Position numbers and translations under genes: made by a program
Notes under the pieces: model-generated
The model's database searches: none
The model's input: the letters and a program-made list of their open reading frames with translations, nothing else
What the model was told of the DNA's origin: nothing
Part shown: piece after piece, positions 47,222 through 57,779 of the stretch
Layout of the letters: each line of letters starts with the position of its first letter
Numbering within the stretch: the stretch's first letter is position 1
DNA from: Aureobasidium sp. EXF-3400
Lineage: Eukaryota; Ascomycota; Dothideomycetes; Dothideales; Saccotheciaceae
Direction of reading: 5' to 3'
Length of the DNA: 64,000 bases
Assembly: GCA_024195585.1 (NCBI GenBank)
Contig: SWBL01000152.1
Location: 1-64,000, forward strand

Positions 47222-47773
47222 GTTGGGCGGTCAAGCGCATGGGAAGAAACGAGAGGAAATGTCCACGCGGAAGGAAATGGTCGTTTCTGGGAAGACGCGA
47301 CTGCCTGGCCGAGGCTGCTGCTGCTTCGCGCTCGCGACATGGCCGTGCGCAAACTGCTTCATCCTCTTCCACTTTGATTTCATCCTCCTGCACCACCGAC
47401 CAACCAAATGAGAGTGCTTGAGCTATCATCATCATCATCATCCTCCACATATGCTGGCTGTACAATAGATTGCCGTTCCTCATGCATGAACAAGTCGAGC
47501 TGCATTCTTCGTGTTAGTAGAGTGCCAACCATGTTGATCACTACTCCGCTTCGTCTCATCAACTACGAATCCTGTGCTAAGCATTCTTGAGCCACCACTA
47601 TGCATATTGTCTCCATGCACTACATCGCCTGGGCGTCCCAGTTTTGACTTCTGCGCAAGCCTGCAGAGCTTTCATCACTAAGCTGCATCATGCTGCTATT
47701 AAGTATAAATTTCCTCTTGTCAGTACATGATTTCTCTAGACTTTTCAACACGGCTTGAAGCAGATCCGCTACC
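47222..47773. other. 0.55 kb divergent intergenic region with (ATC)n
   Basis: Region between divergently transcribed NBS1 and the P450 fragment. It contains a short ATC microsatellite (about 47425-47442) and the P450 TATA box at 47704-47709. No gene. Confidence 0.5.
47704..47709 (+). promoter_or_regulatory. TATA box of the truncated P450
   Basis: TATAAA 65-70 bp upstream of the P450 ATG at 47774; the promoter appears intact although the gene body is truncated. Confidence 0.4.
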
Positions 47774-48500
47774 ATGGTTTTGACAACTCCACCAACTTTC
47801 GCTATCCTTGGCTTCATCTTAGTCGTTCTGAAGGCACTGACCATAGGCCACCGCCGTAAGGATTATCCGCCCGGACCACCTACCATACCTATACTTGGTA
47901 ACATTCACCAGGTATACCCATCTATACTGACTTCATACAAGAAGGTATACTAAGCGCCCTTCAGATGCCCAAGAGAGATGCACATCTCCAGTTTCAAAAA
48001 TGGGCCAACGAGTACGGTCCCATCTATAGTCTGATGCTTGGCACCAGGGTCCTTATAGTTCTGTCCAGCGACCAAGCAGTCAAAGATCTCCTTGACAAAC
48101 GCAGTGCTATTTACTCTGCACGTGAAGACATGTACGTGGGCCAAACGCTCTGCAGTGGAGGCATGCGTTTCCTGATGATGGTAGGTCCTTCCAGTCTTCC
48201 TAACAATATTATACTAAGATTCTGAAGGAATATGGGCCAACATGGCGCTACTTTCGCAAAATGTGCCACGCCTTGCTCAACGTGAATGTTTCCCAAACGT
48301 ACGTTGCTTACCAGCTCCTGGAAAATAAGCAAATGCTTTACGAAATGCTCGTGTCCCCAGATCGTTGCCTGCAGAACATTCGGCGTTATTCGAATGCTTT
48401 AACAACATGGTATGGAGACGAATATCCGGATCTCAGAACAATTGTGCGTTTTGACAGCTTGATATTCCAGGTATATGCTGCATGGAGAATGGTTACTTAA
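47774..48500 (+). pseudogene. Truncated cytochrome P450 (N-terminal part only)
   Basis: Exons 47774..47911, 47965..48180 and 48228..48500 are joined by two GT-AG introns. The N-terminal membrane anchor (FAILGFILVVLKAL) is followed by the proline hinge PPGPPTIPILGN and A/B-helix text (FQKWANEYGPIYSLMLGTRV). After the second intron comes EYGPTWRYFRKM, the C-helix WxxxRK that contacts heme propionate. Homology stops after SNALTT; a non-family tail runs to a stop. The I-helix, ExxR and the heme-Cys loop are all missing, and no remnant follows before the next gene. The style resembles the CYP64/O-methylsterigmatocystin-oxidoreductase-like group, to which I assign it only loosely. It cannot be an active monooxygenase. 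Confidence 0.8.
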
Positions 48501-48580
48501 GATTAAGCTGCCTCCCAGTATACAACTTGGCCGCGTGAGTCTTGTATTGCATGAATTCAATAAACAACCCTTCCCAGCTT

Positions 48581-49093
48581 CTAATCCCGTAAGGTAGCAT
48601 AGAAAGCCTGGATGCTATGCCAATTCTGAACGACATGTACAGCCACCAACGCAGATAGCGAACACACGATAGGCTGTAGACAGTAATTCATGAACCAAGT
48701 AGACCAGGATGCTTGTGCTTCTCTCTCCTCTTCTAACAACCTTGCTGATCTTGTCGCTTCCTCTTGATCGAACCCCCGGAGAAGCTCCTCTATTTCCTCT
48801 TCCGACATTCTTGCTACCGTGGGGGCTTTTCTCTCTCGTGCGTTGGCTGCTAATATGCGGTTGGTTTCTTCGGAGACCTCTTTTGCTTCTCGCATTAACC
48901 TTTCGTGAATTCGTTGGTGCTCTTCCCAAGAGGTGACTGTACTTGTGGTTGAAGGTAGAATCGTCGCCGTTGTGAATACAGTTGTCGTGACGGTCGTTGT
49001 GGCTGGAGTGCACGGAGCACTGGGGCTCAAGATCCAGGATATCGGCCATAAGAGTAGAAGAGGTATGGCTGCGATGAGAGGATATTGAGGCAT
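48581..49093 (-). CDS. Small two-TM coiled-coil protein, unknown
   Basis: Single exon, 170 aa from the ATG at 49093. The frame is open further upstream, but Met 49093 directly precedes a signal-anchor segment (YPLIAAIPLLLLWPISWIL) and a TATA box lies 50 bp before it. A Thr-rich stretch (TTTVTTTVFTTATIL) follows, then a charged helical region (about 65-135, EEHQRIHERLMREAKEVSEE), then a second hydrophobic segment near the C-terminus (PIVCSLSALVAVHVV). No family recognised. It sits between the truncated P450 and the GH72 gene, in a stretch of likely accessory genes. Confidence 0.6.
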   Translation of the reverse strand: MPQYPLIAAIPLLLLWPISWILSPSAPCTPATTTVTTTVFTTATILPSTTSTVTSWEEHQRIHERLMREAKEVSEETNRILAANARERKAPTVARMSEEEIEELLRGFDQEEATRSARLLEEEREAQASWSTWFMNYCLQPIVCSLSALVAVHVVQNWHSIQAFYATLRD

Positions 49094-49142
49094 GCTTAGG
49101 TATTGTTGTCTTGAAAAGGCTGTTCTTCGCAGCTTACGTTGA

Positions 49143-49150
49143 TTTATATA
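49143..49150 (-). promoter_or_regulatory. TATA box of the small two-TM gene
   Basis: TATATAAA on the minus strand 50 bp upstream of the ATG at 49093; it supports that start over the longer open frame. Confidence 0.45.
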
Positions 49151-49234
49151 CAGGCGCGAGACGTGCTCACACCACCATATCTCACGTGGCGTCAAATGGC
49201 TTGCCAGCCAACAGCGTCTTATCACTCAAACACA

Positions 49235-49410
49235 ACGACCACAGGTAACTCAGTCGAACATGACCATTGAACCGAACTCTGCGCCAACCAAGATACGAGG
49301 CCACTATCTCTGGACGGGCGATGAAAGAGTAAGTCTGATCCAATCATGGAGCTTGGACAGACCTGCTAATCACGAACATGTTCTTTGTTCAAGGAGTCGT
49401 CTGTCATCCC
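49235..49410 (+). pseudogene. Broken duplicate of GH72 exon 1 and exon 2 start
   Basis: From about 25 bp before an ATG at 49260, this segment aligns base for base with 49565-49740. It covers first exon (MTIEPNSAPTKIRGHYLWTG), donor GTAAGT, intron and the first codons of exon 2 (TTCTTTGT). The intron acceptor AACAAG of the downstream copy is AACATG here, so the AG is lost, and the exon 2 text runs into nonsense. Copy spacing is about 330 bp. Confidence 0.75.
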
Positions 49411-49588
49411 AAAGAAAATTGCATACAGGGAGACAGACAACCTTCAGAACTGATGGATTTGGTTCATCCAGAGAGGCAGTCGTGAATCGCGTGCTTCACG
49501 ATGACAACATTGGCTTGGCAGGAGGTCTTGCACAAGGCAACAGCATCCCACCATTCAACCACAACTACCAGAGTCAATATAGCCAGAC

Positions 49589-51038
49589 ATGACCATTAAA
49601 CCGAGCTTCGTACCGATCAGTGTTCGGGGCCGTTATTTCTGGAGAGGAGATGAGAGAGTAAGTCCGGTTCATCCATAAAGCTTGAACCAACTTCCCTAAT
49701 CATGAACAAGTTCTTTGTCCGAGGAATCGTCTATCAACCTCGTGGAGATTGGCAACAAGGCGTAATCAACGATCCTATCTCAGACGACCGGATTCTCGAG
49801 CTAGAACAGAATGTTGTACTTTTCAAGGAACTTGGAATCAACACCGTTTTTATTTGTTCGTCACATACAAGCAACTCAACGAGCATGACTGAAACAACCA
49901 GACTCGATCGACAGTGCGAAGCAGCATGATAAAGCCATGAAGTTACTCGGGGAAGCAGGAATATATGTCGTTACGGTGCGCAGACTGACACGCTCTACAG
50001 ACAGAGGTTTGGACTGACATATAATAAACAGGGTGTCTCGACCCCATCTTGCTGCATCAGCCGATCTACTCCTTACGAGTCATACAATACTGCTAACGTT
50101 TCTTCTTTCCTCAAAACAGCGGGTTTGATGGCTCGTTATACGAATACCCTAGGTATCGTCGCAGCCAACTCAGTGGTCAATCATCGTGACTCGCTTCATG
50201 CAACCCCTGTGTTAAAGGCTGTCGTTCGGGATCTCAAGAAGTACCTGAACTTCAGCAACAAAAGCAAGAGAACACGAGTACTTCCTGTGGGCTATTCACC
50301 ATCAAGTGCTGTACACATCAACCACTCAGGGTTCCTGGAATACCTGTACTTCGGCGACGAAGAAAATGCGATTGATTTCCTGGCTGTAAGTTGTCATTCA
50401 AGACTTGTTGCAGGTTCTGAGACTCTAATTACACATAGCTCCCGAACTATGGGTGGGCGGGAGTGAAATCAAACATGCAGATATCTGGCTGGAACGCCCT
50501 TGTGAGTTTGCCTTGTGGACTAAAAGCGGGCACAGAATGCACTAACCATGTACCGTATCAGATCAATCGATATGAGAAGTTCGCCATACCTGCGTTCCTC
50601 TCGGAGTATGGTGTTAACACATACCAACCTCGGCAATTTCACGAAACCAAGGCTCTCTACTCAGACCCTATGACCAGAGTCTTCTCTGGAGGATGTGTTT
50701 ACGAGTTTACCGACGATCCTAATGACTTCGGCCTAGTAGCAATGCCGGGTGCAGATGAAAAACGGTGGTTCCAAGAGTTCAGAGGCAACCAGGGAAAGGT
50801 TGTTGAGGTACGACAAACCAACCAGGGCAATCTCTACATCTACCACGACTTCGCCAACTACAAAGCAGCCCTTGCTGAACCCACTGATTACGATCCGAGC
50901 TGTGATATCATGGAGCGCCAATCGGCAGAAAGATACAACACTGACACGACGCAAATGACCTGGCCATGGGACCACGAATACCAGATGCCTGCAACATGCA
51001 TAGACTGGGACAATGTCGAGGAGCTTGTTGGGCGTTAG
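49589..51038 (+). CDS. GH72 glucanosyltransferase-like protein, probable pseudoenzyme
   Basis: Six exons: 49589..49657, 49711..49855, 49902..49975, 50032..50385, 50439..50501 and 50562..51038; 393 aa. Introns are GT-AG and restore family text such as INTVFIYSID and HDKAMKLLGEAGIYVV. GH72 enzymes elongate wall beta-1,3-glucan using two Glu residues. The nucleophile region is intact (PAFLSEYGVN). The acid/base site, normally ...GNEV..., reads TLGIVAANSVVN, so Glu is replaced by Ser. The protein starts MTIKPSFVPISVRGRYFWRG with no signal peptide, and ends soon after the catalytic domain with no Cys-rich module or GPI signal. It is therefore probably inactive in glucan transfer or non-functional. 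The reading frame is intact, which argues for some retained role or recent decay. Confidence 0.75.
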
Positions 51039-51932
51039 CAGGATATTGGGTCTTGCCACAACTCATGAGACACAAGAACTCAACTACCACCTGACGTCGA
51101 ACCTCGGGAAGATCAAGACGGCTTGGTTGGTATATCAAATTGCAACATTGAAGTTTCACAGAGAAGTGCTTCCAAGTCTGTTCGAGCCTTGCCGTGCCAA
51201 AAGACTTTCGGACGCAACAACAGCCGCAAGACGAATCATAGACAGGAGATGCTGGCACACAAAGAGAGTCCTACTTAGCGACAACGGTCACGCTGACAAT
51301 TTTACGTACTTACGTACGGAGTATCAAACCTTGGTCGGTTTTGGAAGGTACTTTCCTTCGAAAGCCAAGAAGAGGGTCGGGCGCCCTGTGCATCACCGCA
51401 CATCTTTCCCTTATAGACTGACACCTACATGAAAGCAGCAAATCAGAAAATAGAAATTAGTCCGAGGCATGTTGTAAAAGGTATAAAAGCGCCACATTGC
51501 GGAGGAGGCGTGAATCCCGTCCTTGAAGCTTAACCGTTAAGCTTCATCACTCTCCATGTTATGTCGATCCCTTTCCTCCTACCTCCACAAACCGAGGCAT
51601 GGCGCTGCATGGCTGGCGAACAGTAGAACCGGGCGATGGTTGATTGGTCAGTGGTAAGGGTTTTAGACCACATCGCTGTATGCTCACCACCGCTCACGCT
51701 GAGCGCTGCAGATCAACAAGGCAAACCTCCTCTTTCTCCAATGATCAGCAATACACCTTCCTTGCGCTTCAATGTGACCCAGAGATCCAGGCTATCCCCG
51801 CAAAGCGTATTGTGGTCACGCTCAAAACTGCAAGACTTGGCTCAAATGCCCAAGGGCTATATAAACAGCATCAAAATGGCAAGATGACTCATACCTCTCC
51901 CAAGTCCATCTTCAAATACCACAATCATCATT
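51039..51932. other. 0.9 kb intergenic region
   Basis: No supported gene. A small hairpin (gaagcttaaCcgttaagcttc) lies around 51525-51546. The peroxygenase TATA box is at its end. Confidence 0.4.
51858..51865 (+). promoter_or_regulatory. TATA box of the peroxygenase gene
   Basis: TATATAAA 68 bp upstream of the ATG at 51933, a strong match at a typical distance. Confidence 0.6.
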
Positions 51933-53244
51933 ATGAAGAACATCGCCATTGCCTCTCTCTTTGTTGCTTCGGCATCAGCCTTCCCTTGGGTTGTCAACCA
52001 GCCTGGTGTTGACAGCTCCCTTCTTGGACGCAAGGTCAGACGCCAGCAAGCTGGTGGGTTCCAGAACGGTGGAGCTAGCACATGCCCTTTCAACTCAGAC
52101 CACAAGGGTGCTGCACCCTACAACTCCAGTTACCCATACAATGGCGCCCAGAATGGTGCACCTGGCAAAGGCGTTGGTGGCTACCAAGTGCCTGCCCCTG
52201 GTGATACCGCACACCAGTATGTTGCTCCTGGCCCCAACGACATTCGTGGACCTTGCCCTGGTCTCAATGCAGCTGCCAACCACAACGTGAGTCATCCAAT
52301 TCCTTACACAATATCCTTACTGACTTTTGCAGTTCCTTTCTCACGATGGTATCACTACCTTCAATGAGCTTGTAGATGCTCAGCAGAACGTTTACAACGT
52401 TGGATATGACCTGGCCACGCTTCTTGCTGCTCTCGGTCTTACCCTTACCGATGGTGATCTTGTCACCGAGAAGCTTTCCATTGGATGTGATGCCACAACC
52501 AGAACCTCGTTCAGCCCTGTGCTCACAGGATCCGAGCCTGGTCTCGATGGCCATAACAAGTTTGAAGCCGACTCATCTCTTACCAGAGACGACTACTTCC
52601 TTGCTGATGGAGACAATTACTCCTTCAACGGCACTCTCTTCGGCATGATGCAAGACACTTGCCAAGGCAACTTCAACCGTGAGAACTTGTCCAAGTACCG
52701 CCTGCAGCGCTACACTCAGTCACTTGAGGAGAACCCCAACTTCTTCTTTGGTCCTCTGACTCTTCTTCTCTACGGAGCCGCTTCCTTCCTGTACGAGCTC
52801 ATGCCTAACGGCAACCACAACTATACCCCTGACCTCGAGACCATCTCTTCCTTCTTCGGTGCCGAGAAGAATGATGACGGTACCTGGGGCTTCACCGGTG
52901 GCGAGCGCATCCCCGACAACTGGACCAACCGCGTTTCCCCCTACTCCAACCTCGACGTCACCACCGAGATCGTTGCCATGTACCTTGAGAACCCAGTCTT
53001 GTTCGGTGGCAACACTGCCCATGGCAGTTTCGACGCCATCAACTTTGGCGCCATCAAGAACGGTACTCTGGAGGCTTCGGTCAATGGCCCAGATACTGCT
53101 TGTCTGCTGTACCAGCTCGTTACTGGCCAGGTGCCTAGCTACCTCAACGGCTTGCTCACTCCTACCGTTGACGCGCTCGACTTTATTACTAGCAAGGTTG
53201 CGCCTTCGTTCAAGAACTTGGGATGCCCCATTGCTCTTACCTAA
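51933..53244 (+). CDS. Secreted heme-thiolate peroxidase/peroxygenase (UPO/CPO family)
   Basis: Exons 51933..52286 and 52333..53244, intron 46 bp; 421 aa. A signal peptide (MKNIAIASLFVASASA) precedes a probable propeptide with a dibasic site (GRKVRRQQ). The heme-thiolate motif PCPGLNAAANHNFLSHDGI is split by the intron and supplies the proximal Cys. The acid-base/metal region reads FEADSSLTRDDYF where characterised members have EHD or EGD followed by S..R. Several NxT/S sites suggest glycosylation. Family members use H2O2 to oxygenate or halogenate organic substrates outside the cell, with relatives in secondary-metabolite pathways. It lies downstream of the decayed P450/GH72 stretch but is itself intact with a clear TATA promoter. 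Confidence 0.92.
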
Positions 53245-53571
53245 GCTTGGAAGGCACAAGAAGTTTATCGACATGACGAGGATTATGAAAAATATGAGAT
53301 GATCGCTCCTGGAGGGTGTTTCTTGGTGGCTCAAATTGAATAGGGGACATTGATTGTTTATGTATGAATGATAATGAAAGAACACTTACTTGCACTCTTT
53401 TACACTGCTTTACCTTTCCATTGTTGTACTTCAGTTATTTGCTTGTTTGTCTCAGCGATGGTGTCAAGTTCTAGCTATCCAGGCTTGCTGCTCTGAACAG
53501 ATGTTGTGAAAAGGCAGAAGAGTTTATGACGGATCTGGACGCCAGCTGGGAGAAGTTGATTTCGGAAGCTT

Positions 53572-55193
53572 CTAACCGTCGAGAATCTTGAGCATCTCTT
53601 GGACCGAGTGGCACTTTTCTCGTTCCTTGCCTTTGGTCTGTCCTCTTCTCTTTTCTTCCTTGTCTATCTTTAGCCAGTCGTCCCAAGTGATGCTTCTTAT
53701 GCCGCGCTTCTCTGCTTCTTTCTTGACTTCGCTCCAGCCTGCTTTTGGCTCATCGTTGGAGCCGATGAAAGTCACGCCGTCAGCCCAGTCTTTTGCGACA
53801 ATGTCGGCGCTGGTAAATGCATCTTGCATGGTACTGGCAATGACGCCGGTGGGACCTCTCTTGACCCAGCCTGCTGCGTACATACCAGGTACATGTCCTG
53901 CACCAAGTGCGCCTGGCCCACTATTGGGACTTAGCACCCTACCATACAGATCGTTTGGGATAATGCCCATCTTGCGATCAAACGGTATGCCTAGCTCTTC
54001 AAATCCTTCTAGAGGCTCCGACTGGTAGCCGACGGAGCGGAAAGCGAGATTTGTACTCAGCACTTCCTGTTTGCCGTTTTCCTTCTTTTTGACACGCATG
54101 CTCCGTAAAGCGTCTAGATCGCTCAACGGAACGGAAGCTGGGTCTTGTGTGAATTCCATTTCCTCGACGCGGACGCCACCTAGGGTACCGGCATTGGAAG
54201 AACTCTCCTCGAAAGCGACTGGGCTGCGCATGTAGAGCAGTTCCCACTGCCGCGTGGCTTCAGCCACGGCGGTGGGAGAGCCTTTCTCGATGACTTGAGC
54301 GATACGCATAAGAGGACGAGGCAGTTTCTTAGGCTCTGCAGGGAAGAGGGAACGATCGGGGGTGTTGAAGGCGACGCCGGGAAGTTGCATCAATTCGCGG
54401 ACTTCCTTGATGGTATATGGGGCTTGCAGAGGACCTCTTCTACCGACAACTCTGACTCTGCGCACTCTGCTCTTGGAGAGGGTTTCCAAAGCAGCTTCGG
54501 TCATGTCTGTGTGTCTGAGCCTGTCTAGCGGAGAAAGAAGGACTCTGGCTACGTCCAAGGCGACATTTCCCTGGCCAATGACAACCGCTTCTTCACTGCT
54601 GTCAAGAGCAGGATTCAGGTTTGCATACTCTGGGAGACCATTGTACCAGCCAACAAAGGCGCGAGCAGACACGACACCGCTCAGATCTTCTCCAGCGATT
54701 CCCAGCTTGCGATCTTGCGAAGCACCATAGGAGAAGAGCAGGGCGTTGTAGTGGGGAGCGATGGACGAGAGAGGCAGAGAGGAGGCAGCGGCGCCAATGG
54801 TGGTGTTACCAATGAAGGTAAAGGAAGGATGGGAGGCGACTTCGACAAACTTATCTATACAATTCTGAGGCAGGGAGTCAGATTGAGTCGTGGGGACACG
54901 GGCAATCAGCAAGACGATACCTTTACTTCTGGGTGGTCTGGAGCAACACCGAAGCGGACCAGACCGTAGGGAGAGGGCAGGGCCTCATACATGTCGACGC
55001 GCGCATTTGGCATCTTCTGCAGCATGCGATAAGCAGCGTAGAAGCCTGCCGGGCCTGATCCTATCACGGCGCATCTGAATGGGCGCTCGCTACCGGCGGT
55101 CGAATACAGTCGGTCGCCATGGTACCTGCCTCTGGGTGTGGCACTCGGGCGCCACTGCCTGGAGCAGTTCAGTCGTCGCAGCAAAGTTGCCAT
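53572..55193 (-). CDS. ARH1: Mitochondrial NADPH:adrenodoxin (ferredoxin) reductase
   Basis: Exons 54921..55193 and 53572..54864, intron 56 bp, phase 0; 521 aa. It passes electrons from NADPH through FAD to the mitochondrial ferredoxin used in Fe-S cluster and heme A synthesis. The N-terminus is a presequence (MATLLRRLNCSRQWRPSATP). The FAD-binding VIGSGPAGFYAAY is at about 43-55, then YEALPSPYGLVRFGVAPDHP. The NADPH site is VIGQGNVALDVARVLL, and RSVGYQSEPLEG and YAAGWVKRGPTGVIASTMQD are C-terminal family blocks. An upstream in-frame Met at 55298 gives a less likely extended start; Met 55193 fits a mitochondrial presequence. It is divergent from the next gene, with 317 bp between start codons. 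Confidence 0.95.
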
Positions 55194-55510
55194 GTTTGTG
55201 GCAGGAGCGAGCGGCTGTCTCCCAGCCACTCTTTGTCCTCCCTTGGTTGAGGCTGGTGAGGCTTTTCCAGCGGCTCCCCGCACGTCATGTTGTGGCACAG
55301 GCGATCCGGGAGCTGATCCCCTCTTCGTTATCGCCTTATCAGCACCGTCCCCGCAGCAACCAAGTGTTTGGCAGGCCAGTACACAGAGAATATATGGCCG
55401 CTATCGTAGCCGTTTCATTCCTCGTTCCTCTTCCTTGTGCAGATTCTTTCCGGTGGACGCGCTTGGGTTTCGAATTTGTTACAGCCGTCAGGCATACCAC
55501 TCATTCCATC

Positions 55511-57474
55511 ATGGTTGGCATTACTCCGCCGTACCTGTTCTCGCCAGTCAATCAGCAAGACAGGGATCCAAGCTACGACTTTGACCCAAAGGCCGTTACG
55601 CGTGCCAGCTACTACTCAGTCGCTTCTTCAACGTCGACTCCTAGACCCAAGCAGGAGGGTCCACTGATCGACTTCAACAGACACCCTGACAGCTACATCA
55701 TCGTCCCCTCAGCCCGTCCCAATGTTCCGCCTATGCACCCAAACACAAAGCAGAGAATCAACACAGCCCGATGGTTCCAGTTTGCTCTTCGTTTGCTCCA
55801 GCTCACTGCTGCTCTGGGAGCCCTGATATGTGTCATCATCATTAGAGGTGTCAACGATGTTCAGGGTTGGATACTCAGGATTCCCGTGAGCATGCTCCTT
55901 TTCTCTCCTCCTTGTCATCGCTAACCAACCAACAACAGCCTGCTGTGGATGCTGTAGTCTGCGCCTATGCCCTCTACAATCTCCAGCGCTCGCCAAAAAG
56001 ACGTCCTGCCACGTCTTCTGCTAGTTACAATGCCTTCTCTTTCTTTGTCGACATTGCTCTCCTGCCCTTCTATGTCTTCATTGCATTTTACACAGCTACT
56101 AACTGGACAATGGCACCCGATGCCGATGGCCGTTGGTCTACTTTCTTCCACTCGGCCTCCAAGGATGGCAAGGTGCTCGAGTCTGCCTTCCTCATCGGTA
56201 CTGTGGCAGGTGCTTTGCATCTATTCAGCACTCCCATTGACGTCTACCTATTCTCGACCTTCAAGAAGATCTCTCAGTACCCTCCCGACATGAACCCGCT
56301 TGAGGATAACCTCACAAGCAGAATCAATCGTAAGCACACTTACAAGAGCAGCGATGCATCGGCATCCATGTCTGAACAAAGACTGGCCATGTTGAGTGGC
56401 AGCTCCCTGAGTCTAAGCAGCCCTGCCCGTGTCTCAAACAGAGACCAGCTCATTCCCGAGGCCAATGTTCGACCCATGTCCTTTTACCAATCACGTACCA
56501 ATCTGGACCCCAGCTATTCTGGCCATAGTCAGGAATCTGCTCGCCAATCCAGGTTTGAATATCAGCAACCGCCCTCGGCTTATGTCTCACAGACCAGCCT
56601 GCATCGCACTTCGCAGTCTCATGAGCGTGAGCGTTCCCGTTCGCGCTCTTCTCGACCTCAGTCATTCCAGCGTTACGCAAACCAGAGATCTACCACTCGT
56701 GACTCCATCCACGATCCAATGCCAACTCGCCCTCTGTCTTTCATCACTGCTTCAGAGAACCTGAGCCGCACTGGCACTCCTCAATCCGGTCGTGCCACTC
56801 AGAAAGATCCAAGTGCACAAGCTCTGCTCAACGACAACTGGTTCGTCCTCGCTGACGACGATGCCGATTTGTCTTCTCCTCGCCGTACTCCCGTCCCCGA
56901 ACTAGTATCCGACCGCGACTCTAGTCCTGAGGTCCATGAGCCTGATGTCACTCAGCTTCGTTTTGCGAGCGAGGAGTACAACGAACTTCTGCCCAAGCCC
57001 CTTCGCATGCATCCACCTACTCCTCCAGAGGGTTCATTCGATGCTGGTGACTTCTACTTTGACGACATGCCCAATGGTACTCTCGAACTCGACGACTATT
57101 CTCTACATCAGACTCAGTCCAACACAAGCATCGGACGTGCTTTGAGCCCTCCAGCCCCTGAAGCTGCTGCCGTATCTGCCAAGTCATCGTTATACTCTCA
57201 GAACCCCGACGAGACCATCCGCTCCAGTACTCCTAAGGGCAAGCGCTATGGCAACTTGACTCCTGCTATCAAGGATCTCCAAGAGCAGAGCGTGCCTAGA
57301 GGCCAAGGTCGTGTCGTCAGCAGGACTGGCGTCGATATTGCTGATGCAAGCGTACTTTATCTCTCATCCGATGACTCCTATGGTGCACGCGCTCGCAACG
57401 TGAGCGGTAAGGTCGCTGAGGAAGGCCTCGGCGGTGCATGGGCTAGGAAGAGACATGTCAGTGGAAAGGCATGA
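55511..57474 (+). CDS. Four-TM membrane protein with long Ser-rich tail, unknown
   Basis: Exons 55511..55885 and 55939..57474, intron 53 bp; 636 aa. The N-terminal 85 residues are polar. Hydrophobic segments follow at about 88-111 (FALRLLQLTAALGALICVII), 126-142, 155-180 (FFVDIALLPFYVFIAFYTAT) and 203-226 (ESAFLIGTVAGALHLFSTPI). This tetraspan, MARVEL-like arrangement ends with DVYLFSTFKKISQYPPDMNP. The remaining ~390 residues are disordered, Ser/Arg/Pro-rich with many potential phosphosites, and end RKRHVSGKA. It is probably a plasma-membrane or endomembrane protein. An in-frame upstream ATG at 55394 would add 39 residues; MVGITPPYLF is preferred. Confidence 0.88.
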
Positions 57475-57779
57475 TATGCTGCTCTGGAAGCAAGCGTGGA
57501 GCGAGTATAGATAGATGTTGGATGGGCGTTCTAAGAGCATGATTACGATGAGTTTTGTTATACGATGGAATGGTTAGGATATGCAACGAGGCACGATTTC
57601 GGTATCAGAGGTGTCCATAATACAGATATGACCGACGGACAGCAGGCTATGTAGTCGAACCACAGATCAACGAGTATTTCCAATGACCACTATCCCACAC
57701 TCTACACCTATATACAAGTGACAAACATATTCACATATTGCGGGAAAGACGGCACTCGATCTTAGGTTCCACATCTCTC

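Noticed and set aside
55394..55510. Upstream in-frame ATG of the four-TM protein
   Set aside because: The added residues look like translated leader and the Met at 55511 begins a more plausible N-terminus; kept only as an alternative.
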